From Gnetum montanum (Eukaryota; Streptophyta; Gnetopsida; Gnetales; Gnetaceae), in NCBI GenBank assembly GCA_015680685.1, contig MNCI01004037.1:68868-109021 (forward strand): a stretch of 40,154 bases of DNA. The letters run 5' to 3'. The translations under genes and the position numbers were made by a program. Numbering within the stretch: position 1 is the stretch's first letter; each line of letters starts with the position of its first letter. This document shows positions 1-10,974 of the stretch, in pieces. The notes under the pieces were generated by a model. That model was not told the DNA's origin, ran no database searches, and saw nothing but the letters and a program-made list of their open reading frames with translations.

Positions 1-98
1 CCCCTACAAGGGCCTTTTGTGACCATCTTGGAGAATTCAAAGTTAATCTTCATTAGGTACATGCCATTGTAATAGGCCATCTGCGTAGATTTTATAGA
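1..98. repeat. Left arm of a 98-bp perfect inverted repeat
   Basis: Bases 1-98 are the exact reverse complement of 780-877. Both arms encode the same integrase N-terminal segment on opposite strands. The arm touches the window edge, so its true length to the left is unknown. The right arm begins directly after the single N at 779. Confidence 0.95.
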
Positions 99-770
99 GG
101 TTACCCTTAATCTCTATGTAATGTTTGACCTTGTGCTAGAATTTTTATTTCCCCTTAAGGTTCCATTCTATAGAAGTCTCCTGTGTGAGTAGGTAAAAGA
201 GAAATCCATCATACCAGTTTGTGAGCCTTGGTGTTGAAGCATTAACTACCTTGGAAAAAAGAAGCTCATCTAAGAATTGATTAAACAAAGGCTTTTTATC
301 AATCTTATTATCCCATATTAATTGAGACAAATGATCAACAAATATGTTCTTGATTCCCTTCTTGTCTACAATTATTAGATCAAATTCTTGTAAGATCATC
401 AACCACCATATGATATGGGGGATCATTGTCGGTTAATTTATGAGGAAGCAAATGATACTATGGTTAGTGTGCAAAAAAACAAGATATCCAAGCACATAGC
501 GCTTGAATTTCTCAACGACATAGACCACTACCATTAGTTTTTTTATTGTAATTAGTTGAGTTGTGCATTCACAATGCTTCTACTAGTACAATGGATGTAA
601 TATGAATATTTTTTATCATCCATCTATGTCAGTACTACTTCCAAGGTGAAATTAGATGCATCTATCATGATGTAAAATGCCTTGGACCAATTAGGTACTT
701 ATAGGATTCATGTTTCTATAAGATTTTTCTTCAAGGGTTGGCATGCTTGCTCACATCCTTGGTCCATTTG
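1..770 (-). pseudogene. Ty3/gypsy pol fragment: RT end, RNase H, integrase N-terminus (element A)
   Basis: Read on the minus strand from about 700 down to 1, this is the end of a retrotransposon reverse transcriptase and its RNase H, running into the integrase zinc-binding region. The frame at 426-145 reads IIWWLMILQEFDLIIVDKKG and then a DHLSQL motif, the typical end of gypsy RNase H (a more usual copy would read ADHLSRL). Upstream (about 600-430) lies VVYVVEKFKRYVLGYLVF, the RNase H segment before the conserved HTNH. Stops separate the pieces, so it is not functional. The order RT-RNase H-integrase on this strand is continued by the plus-strand integrase at 780-2010, so the piece appears inverted relative to the rest of element A. 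Confidence 0.8.
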
Positions 771-779
771 AATATTACN

Positions 780-877
780 TCTATAAAATCTACGCAGATG
801 GCCTATTACAATGGCATGTACCTAATGAAGATTAACTTTGAATTCTCCAAGATGGTCACAAAAGGCCCTTGTAGGGG
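780..877. repeat. Right arm of the 98-bp perfect inverted repeat
   Basis: Exact reverse complement of 1-98. It starts one base after the N at 779 and flows without a visible break into the rest of the integrase at 878 onward. The perfect match contrasts with the strong divergence of all other repeats in the window. Confidence 0.95.
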
Positions 878-2010
878 CAATTCTTTTTGAAAAAAAAACT
901 GTATAAAAATCCTAATGGTGGGATGTTTTTGGCCTGCAAGCTTTAGGGATGTCCATCACTTTGTCCATTCATGCAAACAATGTCAATGAGATGGAGAAAC
1001 GACAACCAGAATGGAAAGATTCCAATAGTGGATTTAACCACTAGAACCTTTCAATCTTTGGAGAATCAACTACATGGGGTCCATCACCATCCTAATGTTC
1101 AATGGAAAGTCTTACATCATAGTTGTTTTAAACTAGTATACCAAATGGATTGAAGCTACAGCCATCACCAACTGTACTTCCTTTACTGCAACTTGATGCT
1201 TTTAACAATAGATGGTAAACAAGTTTGGTGTGCCTATGGCACTAATTTCTAATAATGAAATCTATTTCACAAGTGCTACCTTTCAAAAGTTAATGCAATG
1301 CTTAGGGGTGGAGCATAAGCTTACAACATCCTATCACCCTTAAGCAAACAGTCAAGCTAAAGTAACTAGTAGGGAGATCACAAGAATCCTAATAAGGACC
1401 ATTAGTAGATATGAGAAAGATTGGAGTACTAAACTCAATGATGTCCTATGATCCTATTGCTCAATACAAAAACTTTCTAGAGGCTACTCTCTCTATGATT
1501 TAGTATATGGAGAGTAACCTAAACTTTCCATTGAAACTAAACTTCATACACTTACAACTGCATGTAACCTTGATCTAGACATCAACCTAGCACAAAAAGA
1601 AAAATTGATGATACTCAATGTGCTAAATAAAAATAGAAGAGTATCCCTTATGATGAATGAAGTACATAAAGGCATACAACAATCAATGACATAAGGCCCA
1701 AATAAGAAGACTTAAATTTCAACTAGGAAACAAGGTTCTCTATTGAAATCCCATGTATGTACCTTAACGAACTAAGTTCTAAACATTGTGGGAAGGACCT
1801 TACATTGTACATTCAACCCTTTCTTCCAAGGCCATAAAGATTTACCATTCAATAAGCCCAACTAAGTACATGCTAGTTAACATGCAACAATTCAAACTCT
1901 TCCAGGTCTTTCAAGTAACCAGGACCACCAATAATACCTCAATGCAAGGTCAAGCTTGTTCCATTTTTAGGATCTCCTTCCTTCAATCTAATTATGAGGG
2001 AGATAATCAT
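780..2010 (+). pseudogene. Degenerate Ty3/gypsy integrase (element A)
   Basis: Integrase inserts the cDNA of an LTR retrotransposon. Three parts can be read through stops and frameshifts. About 905-1000 reads GCFWPASFRDVHHFVHSCKQ followed by CQ, the second half of the HHCC zinc finger. About 1085-1430 is the catalytic core, with GKSYIIV, TKWIEATAI, FGVPMALIS and then LGVEHKLTTSYHP. The aspartate expected after ALIS is replaced by Asn (SNNE). About 1786-1900 is the C-terminal GPY/F-type domain starting WEGPYIV. Several in-frame stops are present, including one right after YHP. The host-facing function is lost; this is a fossil pol end, followed by the noncoding 3' region of the same element. 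Confidence 0.88.
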
Positions 2011-4181
2011 CTAACTTGACACCTTATGAGGATCGATTTTTTCAATTTTTTTTAATAATTTTTTTATCATTTTTCTATTTTTTCAAAATTTTCCAATTCT
2101 TAATAGGTTTTCCATTTCTTATTATTTTTTCTTTCTTTATAATTTTCTATTTTTTAAAGTCATTTTTTTTGTGTTTTGTAGATATTTCCTATGTTTTTGT
2201 TAATAATGTTGTCAACCATGCTGTAGAAATCAACACCATATGTTGGATTTTTATCCTATGCTATCAAGAAGATTCGGTAAATAATTATGTAAAATAATGA
2301 GACCCCATCATCCATTCCTCTAGTTCTATAAATAAGAGGTCTTTCTCATGAAAGCAATATGGTTCTTCTCACATGAAATTAAAATTAACTCATGATCATT
2401 GTGCCTTTGAAGAAAAGGGGAAGGACCAAGAGGGAATGGAAAAGGGAGTGGCATTAAGGAGACTTGTTGATTCTTTGTACTTCCTCTATGGTTCTAATTA
2501 CTCCATGTGTTTATGTCATTACTCATGTTTTAATTTTGATGGAAGCATATTATTGAATAAGTGTTGTCTTGTCATGTTGCTACAAAGATATGTTATCCAT
2601 GCTTGAAGTTAGTTCTTTGGTAAGGAAAGCATAGTCACCAATTAATTAATTTACAAACGAAAACTGATTCTTCGGGTATCACTAGAAAGACATGTTATGC
2701 ATGCCAAAAGGTAGGCTACTTCTAGGAATCCCAAAGGTCTCTTAGAATAGTCTCATTATGTAAGTAGAAAGACATGTTACCCATAATTGAAGGTACGCTT
2801 TGAATGGGATTAGCATTGACTATGGGATTGGAAAAACATGTTACCCATGCTTAAAAGCACCCCTCTAACCAATGGTCAAGTTTTCTCAAATGTTAATATT
2901 TAAGTAATTAATTAATTAAAATTGTTTTCTTGTCTCTTTTGTTGAGTAGTGATATTTTCATATGATTGTGGTGGTCCTATGGTAAGTTCGAAATGAGGTA
3001 ATGCGATGTTACTTGTAAAAGTATGGACTTGATGTGAAACCTAGATGGATATGTATGATAGTCATTTTAACCACGACTAACACAAAAACCTACTGCAAAC
3101 CTAGTAAGGCATCTCACATCTCTATCTTGGTAATCCCTTCTTATCTTATTATTCACTTCATTGTTAAATACAATTATGTACCTAATGGTTTTTTTATAGT
3201 ATAGGACAAGATTCCAACTAAGATGGTTGTGTGTGTTTGGAACAAAGGCATGATCCACATCTAACTTCTAAGGTGTTCATAGACATCTATAGAAGTGGTT
3301 ATACAAGGGCATTATGGTAGGAGCCTACTTTGGAGAGGACCCACTTGCATGACTTTTATTGTTCATGGTTCTAAATGAACCTCACATCTTCAAGGATATC
3401 ATGGCCATCTTCTCTAAATTTATGCATACTTTTGGGACTACTTCTCATCAATTTCGATTAATTTGTAGTGTTTTTATATTAAAATTTTCTCCAAATTTAA
3501 TATTTCTTGGTCATTTTAAACAATAACTAATAGTAAAAGTAATTAAAATAACTTAATAACTTAACGATTTTGGTTACCCTTGAGCCTTATGAATGTTATT
3601 TCACAATTAGATTATGCTTAAATGTTTTATTTTTCAAATTTAAAGATAACCAAGGATTTGAAAAAAATTTAATCATTAAGGAAAATATTGCCAAAACTAA
3701 CATTGATCCTTTTGTGATTGCAAATAATGCCTAAATCAATGTCTAAGATTGAAGGTCTTTCACAAGATACAAAAAAGAGCCCACGAAGAGAACAAAGGAC
3801 ATGCCCATGGACAAATAGTATAAACATGGACTCAAGGTTAAACATCACATGTTCACTACCTAGAAATCCATGGATCAATGAGGAGACATTTCAGTCCATC
3901 CTTCAAAAATTCTGCATACAAAAAGAAGTCCCAACATAACAATCCAAAATTCTGCATCAAAAGAGTTGATGGATTTTTTAAGACTACTGCAATTTTATAA
4001 ACTTTGATGTTTGTCCAGTCTTTTTATCAATTTGTAACACATCCACTCAAATAAATTCTGTAATGCGGCACTCATAGTTATCATGTCAATCATTCTAGTC
4101 TTGACCACTTCCCAATTTTTGTGATGAACTTTGTCCATCTTGTACAACTCAAGGACGAGTTTTTGGTACATCGTGGAGGTA
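2011..4181 (+). mobile_element. Long noncoding 3' internal region of element A
   Basis: About 2.2 kb lies between the integrase end and the 3' LTR. It begins with a purine patch (about 1994-2002) and a strongly T-rich stretch (2035-2180). It carries four spaced copies of a conserved motif (2584-2860) and ends with a tail (CTCAAGGACGAG, about 4148-4159) also found at the equivalent place in element B. The segment 2300-3360 aligns with 29570-28530 on the minus strand (element C). Short open frames here are not conserved between copies, so I do not call genes. Athila/Tat elements are known for a long region between pol and the 3' LTR, which fits. Confidence 0.75.
2584..2860 (+). repeat. Four spaced copies of an AAAGACATGTTACCCATGC-like motif
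   Basis: Copies begin near 2584, 2684, 2764 and 2829, each about 30 bp and built on AAAGACATGTTACCCATGC followed by a TTGAAGGTA-like end. Spacing is about 65-100 bp, with unrelated sequence between copies. The same four-copy arrangement exists on the opposite strand in element C at 29034-29312. Confidence 0.85.
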
Positions 4182-5098
4182 TGATGAATCATGAAAATTG
4201 GACTAATCATCTGCGATATCGTATCTACAATCTATGATATTGTAGCTAATACATGGCATCTGCTATATTGTAGGTTGGGATGCTATGTCAAATACAATGT
4301 CACAATTACAATAAATCTCTATAAATACAAATCAACTATGATGTTTATGGCAACTCTAGTCATTCTAGTAGCTAGACTTTGTAGTTTTCTTCGTAAGACA
4401 ATGCCCACAATTTGGATTGAGTTGATTGCACATAATTTTATTTGAGTATATAATGTACATGGACACTTCTGCATGATGGCAATAAAAGTAAGATTAATTC
4501 CTTCTATTGCAGAAATTGAGATTAATGCCTTCCATTACAACACTTGGACTAGTACTTAGTTTATTTTCAGCATTTTAGTCTCAGCATTTTACTCTTAATG
4601 CACTTTCCTTTTTAGCACTTAACAATTTAATATTTTATTTGGTAACATTATGAGTATGATCACTTCAGGCGTAATATGTTAATGTTTAGTAATCCCAATA
4701 ATGGATATTTGGTGTGCCCACCAGTAGACACTTAGTAACCCAACAATGCTAATATAGGTTTAGAATGGGTGTAGAAAGTGGGAATGGATGCTTTACACTT
4801 AGGACAATTTATATTACTCTTAATTCCATAGTTAGTTAGAAATTAATACTTTAATCACTTTATTGTTTTAATATTTTAATAATAAAAAATAATAAAAATA
4901 AAAACATCTTATGCCTTAATCACACTTAGCCATACTAATTGAGCTAGTACAAGTGATGATTGGAAAAACAACAACCAACAACATTATGCTTAATTATCTA
5001 AGATACCATGAGTCCATAGTTCCATGGACTTTGACTAGATCACATGTGAACGCTTGTGATCTATATAGTTGGGTGTAAGGGACACTCACTACTTATCA
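4182..5098 (+). mobile_element. 3' LTR of element A
   Basis: The LTR starts TGATGAATCATG, directly after a GTGGAGGTA purine-containing stretch, and ends CACTCACTACTTATCA, so it has TG...CA ends and is 917 bp long. The left junction matches the 3' junction of element B (GAGGACGAGTTTT, then GGAGGTA, then TGATG). A TATA-like TATAAATA lies at 4320-4327, preceded by decayed GATATC-like palindromes (4210-4275). The body aligns with the 5' LTR of element C on the other strand, for example the segments rich in TTTTAATA near 4870. No partner 5' LTR is in the window, so a target duplication cannot be tested. Confidence 0.82.
4320..4327 (+). promoter_or_regulatory. TATA-like box in the LTR of element A
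   Basis: TATAAATA lies about 140 bp inside the LTR, in the same place relative to the LTR start as the TATA boxes of element B. It is probably the old U3 promoter. Confidence 0.5.
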
Positions 5099-6286
5099 CC
5101 TTTATAAGTATACCATCTAGACCTATCACTTTACAATTTTTTATCTTTATAAGATTTTTTCTTAATTTAAAAGTATATATGAAACAGAGACTAAATTTTT
5201 ACTTACATACACAAAGACCCTCTTGGATCTATCAAACTAGTTTTTTAACTTCAAAAGTATATATAAAAATGATGAGGACATCACCCTACCTACCTCATGT
5301 TTATTATCCTCAAGGTGTCCTAAGAGTCTTAGGAGTATGTGTTTGTGTTTTGATGTTGTTTTGGAGTCATATGAGTAATTGTTGGTAGATGGACAAGCAA
5401 AGTCATAGTTTGCAACTATGGGCAGCTGCAAGTCACAACTTGCCACAGTTTGTAATCCAAGACAAATTATGTGATCTTTTGTAATCTTCAGTACAATGAG
5501 GCAATAGTTCACAATTGTGGGCTGCAATTCATCATAGTTGGCAGAGAAGCAAAAATGAAATATTCTAGGTTATATAGATGTATGCAAGTTGTCAGTCGTA
5601 GTCTGGTCATAAGCTAGGAAGTGTGAGGTAGATGCAAGCCTCAATCACTTGTAGTCCAAGGAAACTTCATTTTCCAAAAAGTTTGTGAATTTTAGAATGA
5701 AGACCAATGGTCAAGGAAGGTCAACGGTTATTCCACCAGTTATAAAAAATGTCAAAGGACAAAGACAAAGGCAAGAGAGTACAAGGAAAGGCAAGGTAAA
5801 AGAGAGTTGTAGGGCAAGAGTGAGAGCACTTGAGGTAGAGAGTGGCCAAGAGAAGGTAAAAAGTCTCCTATGAGCATTGTCTTATCTTAAGCTTGTGTGT
5901 GCTCAAAGTGTGATCCAAATTAAGGAATTAAGTGAGAACATGTATGGCCTCTAAGATCCTTGGGGGAGTTAAATTAAACTTAGCTCCTCATTGTTGTTGT
6001 ATTTCTCATTAGAGATTTGCTTAATAGAGGGAGAATTTCTCCATTTATTTGTGTTGTTGTTTTCTAAGCTAATTTGGCTTGGAAAAGTGTGGAAATGGAC
6101 CCTTTTAGAGTTTGTTGAGGTCCAAAGAGGATTTGAAACTAGTATGGTTTCAAATTATAAGAAGCAGAATCTAAAAAATGAAACTGAAATTTTACTTGCA
6201 TCCACATGAAGACCCTCTTAGATCTATTGGACCATGCTAGTTCCAAAATTCCTTTTACAAAATTTTTTCTATAACTTAGCATTACT
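5099..6286. other. Unassigned intergenic sequence
   Basis: No gene is supported. A weak direct repeat is seen between about 5182-5243 and 6180-6243, both containing AAGACCCTCTT and GATCTAT, which suggests ends or fragments of an unclassified repeat. Between 5395 and 5560 there are several loosely repeated segments built on forms of GCAACTATGGGCAGCTGCAAG. The open frames here have no recognizable product. Confidence 0.5.
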
Positions 6287-6360
6287 CACTAGAATTGAAC
6301 CTATGACATGGGTTTTACATGCCAAGACTCTAATCACTAAGCTAACACCTTGTTGTTGAG
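6287..6360 (-). repeat. tRNA-like SINE head fragment
   Basis: On the minus strand this reads GTGTTAGCTTAGTGATTAGAG, an A-box/D-arm-like segment, and then GTCATAGGTTCAATTC, a B-box/T-arm-like segment. It resembles the cluster at 16345-16985. It is too degenerate to be a functional tRNA. The adjacent segment also resembles the body of those copies (ATAACTTAGCATTACTCA). Confidence 0.6.
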
Positions 6361-8254
6361 AAGCCCTTGAACATAGACCCTTTATCACTCTAGAATTTCA
6401 TTGTTTAAAAAGAAAAGTCTTTCATGCTCTAACTTAATGCATCTAATATAGTAGATGTCTTTCCACCTCTTGTTTCTAAATCTTACCAGCTCATAAATTA
6501 ATTTCTCACCCTCTTCCTAGAATCTCATATAAGATATCAAAAGTGGTAAGTTCAACCTTGCTCAATATCTTGTATCTTTTAAAGCCATCCTCTCTCTTAA
6601 GTAAAATGCTTTTATATGCTGAACTACCATGCTTCAAACTCCAAGTTATCCTCTACATAAACCCCTTCTCCATCACAAGCACATAATATACCTACCATCA
6701 TACACTAACAAGTCCCTTAAAATAAGCAAGTAGCTCTTTCAACACAAATCATGGTAGCCTCCTCATCCTGGGCAACAAGATAGAAGACACACAGAATGGC
6801 TCCAGCTTCTTTGCACACTCTAGGATGCCAAATTTCCACTAGTTGAGCCATGTATGAACGTTTTTTTTTCTTGGGGGAATGTGATTGCCTGCCCCAAACA
6901 CCCACATCAGGTACTTCTCATAACATGAAGCACCTTGTCCTGTTAAAAAAATGTATCCGTCTGCAAAAAGACATTGGAATGGTCAGCTCCACCATATTAT
7001 TTTCTAGTCCCTGCAATCTGCAGAGGAAAGGCAAACCAAAGGCTAAGCAATAGCTAATTGAAAGCCTTGCCTTTCTTTGAAGCCAACATGTTGTGCAGTT
7101 CCATCTGCAAAAGGTTTTCCTCACTCATTCCACTAGGCAGATGTTTGCAATATTTGAATGAACATATCAACCTCCCAAAACCCATAAATCCAGGTTTCCT
7201 ACATGCCTGGAACAGACCTCACAAAGAAATTAAGAGGTTTCCAGAAACTTGTTTGAAGTTCTTAATAGGTATATTTGCAAATGTGCACACGTATCTCAGC
7301 AATACCAAAAGTTTAATTTCAGATATCCCTCTTCAATCTCCCAACCCAATGCTCTCATTGTCTTCTGTCATCTAACAAAATAAATTACTTGTCTACTTTT
7401 AGCAGCTAGTCCAGAGAAAGTTTGAAACTATGCAATCCATTTCATCATTCACAGATTCATGAAGCAGCAAAACAGACTTTAGACATGACACTCTGCTATT
7501 CAATAATCAATACTTCGTCTTGACAATTCGCTATCCATCTTTCCAATAGATTCCTGGCCAAACTGTTTCCTACTTCTTTCTGGAAACAAAGGATGTAATA
7601 AATATTTGAAAGCAAGAACGCCATCTTACACCTAAGATTTTGCAGACTTGACTACCTCTTTAACTCTGTGCTGCCAGTTAAATTAATGGAATCACTAACT
7701 GTTTTGAAGACACTAAAGAACCTGTTTGACTTTAACTACTTGCATCAAAGCATTAACTACTAGAGCCATACCAGCAGCATTGATACCACTTATTAAAGAA
7801 AACGTAATTTTGAACATCTTTTTCCATGAGCATAAAAGGAGAAACAGACAAGGGTACAGGGGAACCCTCTGCCTCTGCCTCAGCCTTCTGGCATGCTTTT
7901 ACAAATCTGATCTTGCTCTGTCAACATCCACAACAACGCGTATGGAATACAGTATAAAGCTTATAAAGAAAAAACCAATTTGAGAATAGCGGGTCCAAAA
8001 GGTCTACGAAATGGCTACTCAATAAAACACAATTACAAGCATTAACCTGATCCATTTTTAAATACGCAAGGAAGCTACTTTTCAATAAGCCCAGTTACGA
8101 AGCTCATGAGCACACGTAAATCCATCAAAAACCAGCCTCAATAGGAAAGTTCAAAGTCGATCAGCAATGGTCTATGCATTAACTTGTACATGTCATGCAA
8201 GCTAATGGCTCAAAGGTGTGCTGGAAAGTGGATCTGGTTTCTTTGGGACAAGAG
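6361..8254. other. Unassigned intergenic sequence
   Basis: No gene is supported. The minus strand between about 7060 and 6960 has pyrimidine tracts ending in CTGCAG and TTTTTGCAG that look like splice acceptors, but no convincing protein frame joins them. Open frames in this stretch, such as 105 codons at 7058-7375 on the plus strand, match nothing I recognize. Confidence 0.4.
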
Positions 8255-8265
8255 CAGTCAGAATG

Positions 8266-8374
8266 AAGTGGGCGACTGTTGGCTCAGCAATAGAGCCCCG
8301 GTAGTTATATGGGTTTGGTTCCCATCCCGCTCACACCGACTTTTAATTCTTAAAAAAGAAAGAAAGACAAGAAA
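8266..8374 (+). mobile_element. tRNA-derived SINE with poly(A)-rich tail
   Basis: A 109-bp insertion is flanked by the perfect 11-bp direct repeat CAGTCAGAATG (8255-8265 and 8375-8385). Inside, TTGGCTCAGCAATAGAGC looks like the A-box and D-arm region, and GGGTTTGGTTCCC like the B-box and T-arm. The element ends in an A-rich tail (AAAAAAGAAAGAAAGAC). Pol III boxes, A tail and target duplication together define a SINE. It lies directly against the left LTR-like repeat at 8386. Confidence 0.75.
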
Positions 8375-8385
8375 CAGTCAGAATG

Positions 8386-8639
8386 GAATATAGATAGCAA
8401 TGCCAATATATTATGGTAATGCCAATCATTAGAGGAAGTTTCTAAAAGAGATAGAAGTTTCTAGGTGTGGCTAAGAAACCAGTCAGGTTTCATAAATCTA
8501 GGATTAGCATGCTTGATACACATTAAACTACCAAGTATAAATTGTGATAAGTGGTAATTGCTTATCTTCTGTCACAACGGCACTTGATGTGTGGTTTCTC
8601 TCTCCATAGTTATTCTGCTTCCACTTGTGTTCATGATTT
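8386..8639 (+). repeat. LTR-like repeat copy 1 (short LTR family)
   Basis: It aligns with 9130-9442: both contain a GAAGTTTCTAAAAG-like start, a GCTTGATA/GTGCA segment and a shared end (TTCTGCTTCCACTTGTGTTC). It lacks the first part of the LTR and the final CACCCACA, so it is truncated. It lies just left of a unit (8699-9098) that occurs again at 10583. Confidence 0.65.
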
Positions 8640-8698
8640 GTAGCTGTGCATGAAAGTATTTGTATGCAACACAAGGATGTGCAAGTTTAAACCATGGA

Positions 8699-9098
8699 GG
8701 CAAATACCAAGAGTATCATATGCATAGCCACGTGTTACAAAGCTTATGGTAGTCATTACAATATTTGTAGAGGTTAGTGTAACTACTTTATTTTGGAGGT
8801 TTAGTCAGCTTAGGTTCAGATCTCCTCTATGCCTGCCTAACTTATGAGAACCTGCCATGCAAGTCCACTGAGAGACTGTTGGATTGCTAGAAAAAGCCCT
8901 ACCCAGAAGGTGGTGAAGAACTTTATTTATGTTGTTGCTGGTTTCTACTACAATGATTTTAAGGTGCCAAGTTATATTTTTCTATTTATGTCTTTGTATG
9001 TAAGAATGGATTGCACGGGTACAACTTATTGTAATTGAAAAGTGCACATGTTGAGGGACATTTGATTCAAGGAGACGTATTTCTAAGTTTAACCCTAA
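8699..9098 (+). repeat. Internal unit X, copy 1
   Basis: About 400 bp aligning collinearly with 10583-10974. Shared landmarks are a GAGGTTT...GGTTCA segment, CCCTACCCA, GGTTTCT.CTACAATGATTTTA, and the end TTCTAAGTTTAACC just before an LTR. The segment GATTCAAGGAGACG near the end is purine-rich and sits where a polypurine tract would be. No protein is recognizable. Confidence 0.75.
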
Positions 9099-9460
9099 TG
9101 TTGACATTGAGGGGTGATTGCTATATAGAGAGAGAGAGAACACTACTAACATATTATAGTAGCAGCAATAATTATTGGAAGTTCCTAAAAGTTTTAGAAG
9201 CTTCTAGATAAGATCAAGAAATCATGGCTAGGTTAAAATGAATTTAGAATTCGCTTGCTTGATGTGCAAACAGTCACACATACAAATTATGATCAGGAAT
9301 AATGGAATTAACTGCCTAAAGTGTTTGCCTTAGTTTGATAGAAGCATGGAAACCACTTCCAGTTGTCTTTTCTCTATCAGAATGGCTTTCAATATGTAGT
9401 TGTTTTCTCCATAATTATTTTGCTTTCATTTGTGTTCATGATTTTCTTTAATCACCCACA
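9099..9460 (+). mobile_element. Short LTR (362 bp), copy 2
   Basis: It starts TGTTGACATTGAGG and ends CACCCACA, with a tRNA primer site two bases later. A GA microsatellite lies at 9126-9140. It aligns with the truncated copies at 8386-8639 and 10974-11001. The size, TG...CA ends and primer site support an LTR of a small element; TGTTG starts are common in Copia-type and TRIM elements. Confidence 0.72.
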
Positions 9461-9462
9461 AG

Positions 9463-9475
9463 TGGTATCAAAGCC
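9463..9475 (+). other. Primer binding site, tRNA-iMet type
   Basis: TGGTATCAAAGCC matches the plant initiator-methionine tRNA complement TGGTATCAGAGCC with one mismatch, and starts two bases after the LTR end at 9460. Confidence 0.8.
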
Positions 9476-10582
9476 TTAACATTTTAAAATCCCTTCACCA
9501 GCCACAAGGCCATGAAGATTCAAGACTGCATGAAATGCTACTATGTATGTTCCTACTTGTTTATGCAATTGACTCTATTTACATGATGCAAAAGCAAGCA
9601 GTTTGGCAGAGATGCTACAAAAGTCCTACGACAAAGTAGGTATTATGAGCATGATGCTTCAAAGTCTTAAGAGTAAAGCAGCTGATCAGACTACAAAGCA
9701 TAAAGTCGTTTAGTCAAGATAATGCAAAAAACCTGAAACCAAGCAATAAAAGATGCAGCTAACTGCAAAAGTCAAGCAAGCGTGATGATTGCTGCAAGGG
9801 TTTTGATGGTCAAACTTAAATCAATGTTGCATAGATTATTGTGTGGCTAGTTGTGAAAATTATGGGTATATGATTTCTTATTTTTGCTTTGATGGGAAGA
9901 AAAATATTTTGCTAGGGACTTTTTATGGAATTTATATTTAACTTTCATGTTTCTCTTCTATTGTGTTGTCATTGGATGAGCATGCTTTCCAGAAAACGGC
10001 AAGCTTGGATCTGGAAAAAGAAAAATATATTTCCAATGATAAAAGGTGCTACAGTGAAGAATACAGCATCATTCAGCATATGTTATGCAATTGGATGTTT
10101 GGCAACACACCTTTGGCATCCAGTGAAAGGCTTATAACAGAATTGTTTGAGATCCATCACAGTACTTGCTACTGGGCTTTGCAGGATGAAGTTTTCCTAA
10201 AGGTAGTTGTTAGTAGGAAGAAGCTTTTCCTGCAGGTCATGATTACCAAGATGTGATTTCCTATGGGTTGCTAGTCACAAAGTCAAAGTTTCTACAAGTG
10301 CCTAGCGACAAAGGGAGTTTTCTTTTTCTTGTTGAATTTGTACAAGACGGGTTCTCTGCTTGATTTGCAAGGCAAAGAGAGCCGTAGGAAAGTTCTATTA
10401 CTGATTTGTAAATGAAAAATTTTCTGCTAGTTTGCAGCATGAGGAAATTGTTATCAGCAGAAGAAAATGTATCCGTGGAAGAACGGATCATAACAACAAG
10501 CAATGTAAAAGATGGATAAAGAACTACTAGCAGATGCAAGCAATTGTATGTAGCAAGGATGCACAAACTTGAAACATAAAAC
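9476..10582 (+). mobile_element. Internal region of the short-LTR element
   Basis: About 1.1 kb between the primer site and the second copy of unit X. Two overlapping plus-strand frames of 70 and 97 codons (9925-10137, 9963-10256) exist, but neither resembles gag, protease, RT or integrase. It is therefore probably the interior of a non-autonomous element (TRIM-like or a deletion derivative). Confidence 0.5.
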
Positions 10583-10974
10583 AGGCAAATACCAAAATTG
10601 TCGTGTGAATAGCAATGTTTTGAAAAGCCTAGTGCGACTACTCTATTTTAGAGGTTTGATCAGGTTGGGTTCAAATCTACTCAGTACCTTCCTAACTTGT
10701 ATGTACACTTAGCATTCAAGTCAAGCAGAGCTTATCAGATTGCTGGGTTGCACCCTACCCACTAGGTGATGAAGAAACTTAAGTATATTGCTACTGGTTT
10801 CTGTTACAATGATTTTATGGGACCAAATAATTTTTTTGTGTTTATCTCTTAGTATGTTTGAATGGATTACATGGATGTAAGTTAGTGCAACTCTCACATG
10901 TGGCATGACATTGAATAGTGCACATCTTGAAGGGGTGGATGGTTCAAGGGGACGCATTTCTAAGTTTAACCATT
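10583..10974 (+). repeat. Internal unit X, copy 2
   Basis: Direct repeat of 8699-9098, diverged by many substitutions and small indels. It ends TTCTAAGTTTAACCATTAG and runs straight into a fragment of the LTR. Confidence 0.75.

Noticed and set aside
2329-2340. TATAAATAAGA as the start of a host gene
   Set aside because: It lies in the noncoding part of element A and is mirrored in element C, so it belongs to the retrotransposon.
6717-7375. Possible host gene with splice-acceptor-like sites on the minus strand
   Set aside because: No joined frame or recognizable domain; frames on both strands are short and unrelated to known proteins.
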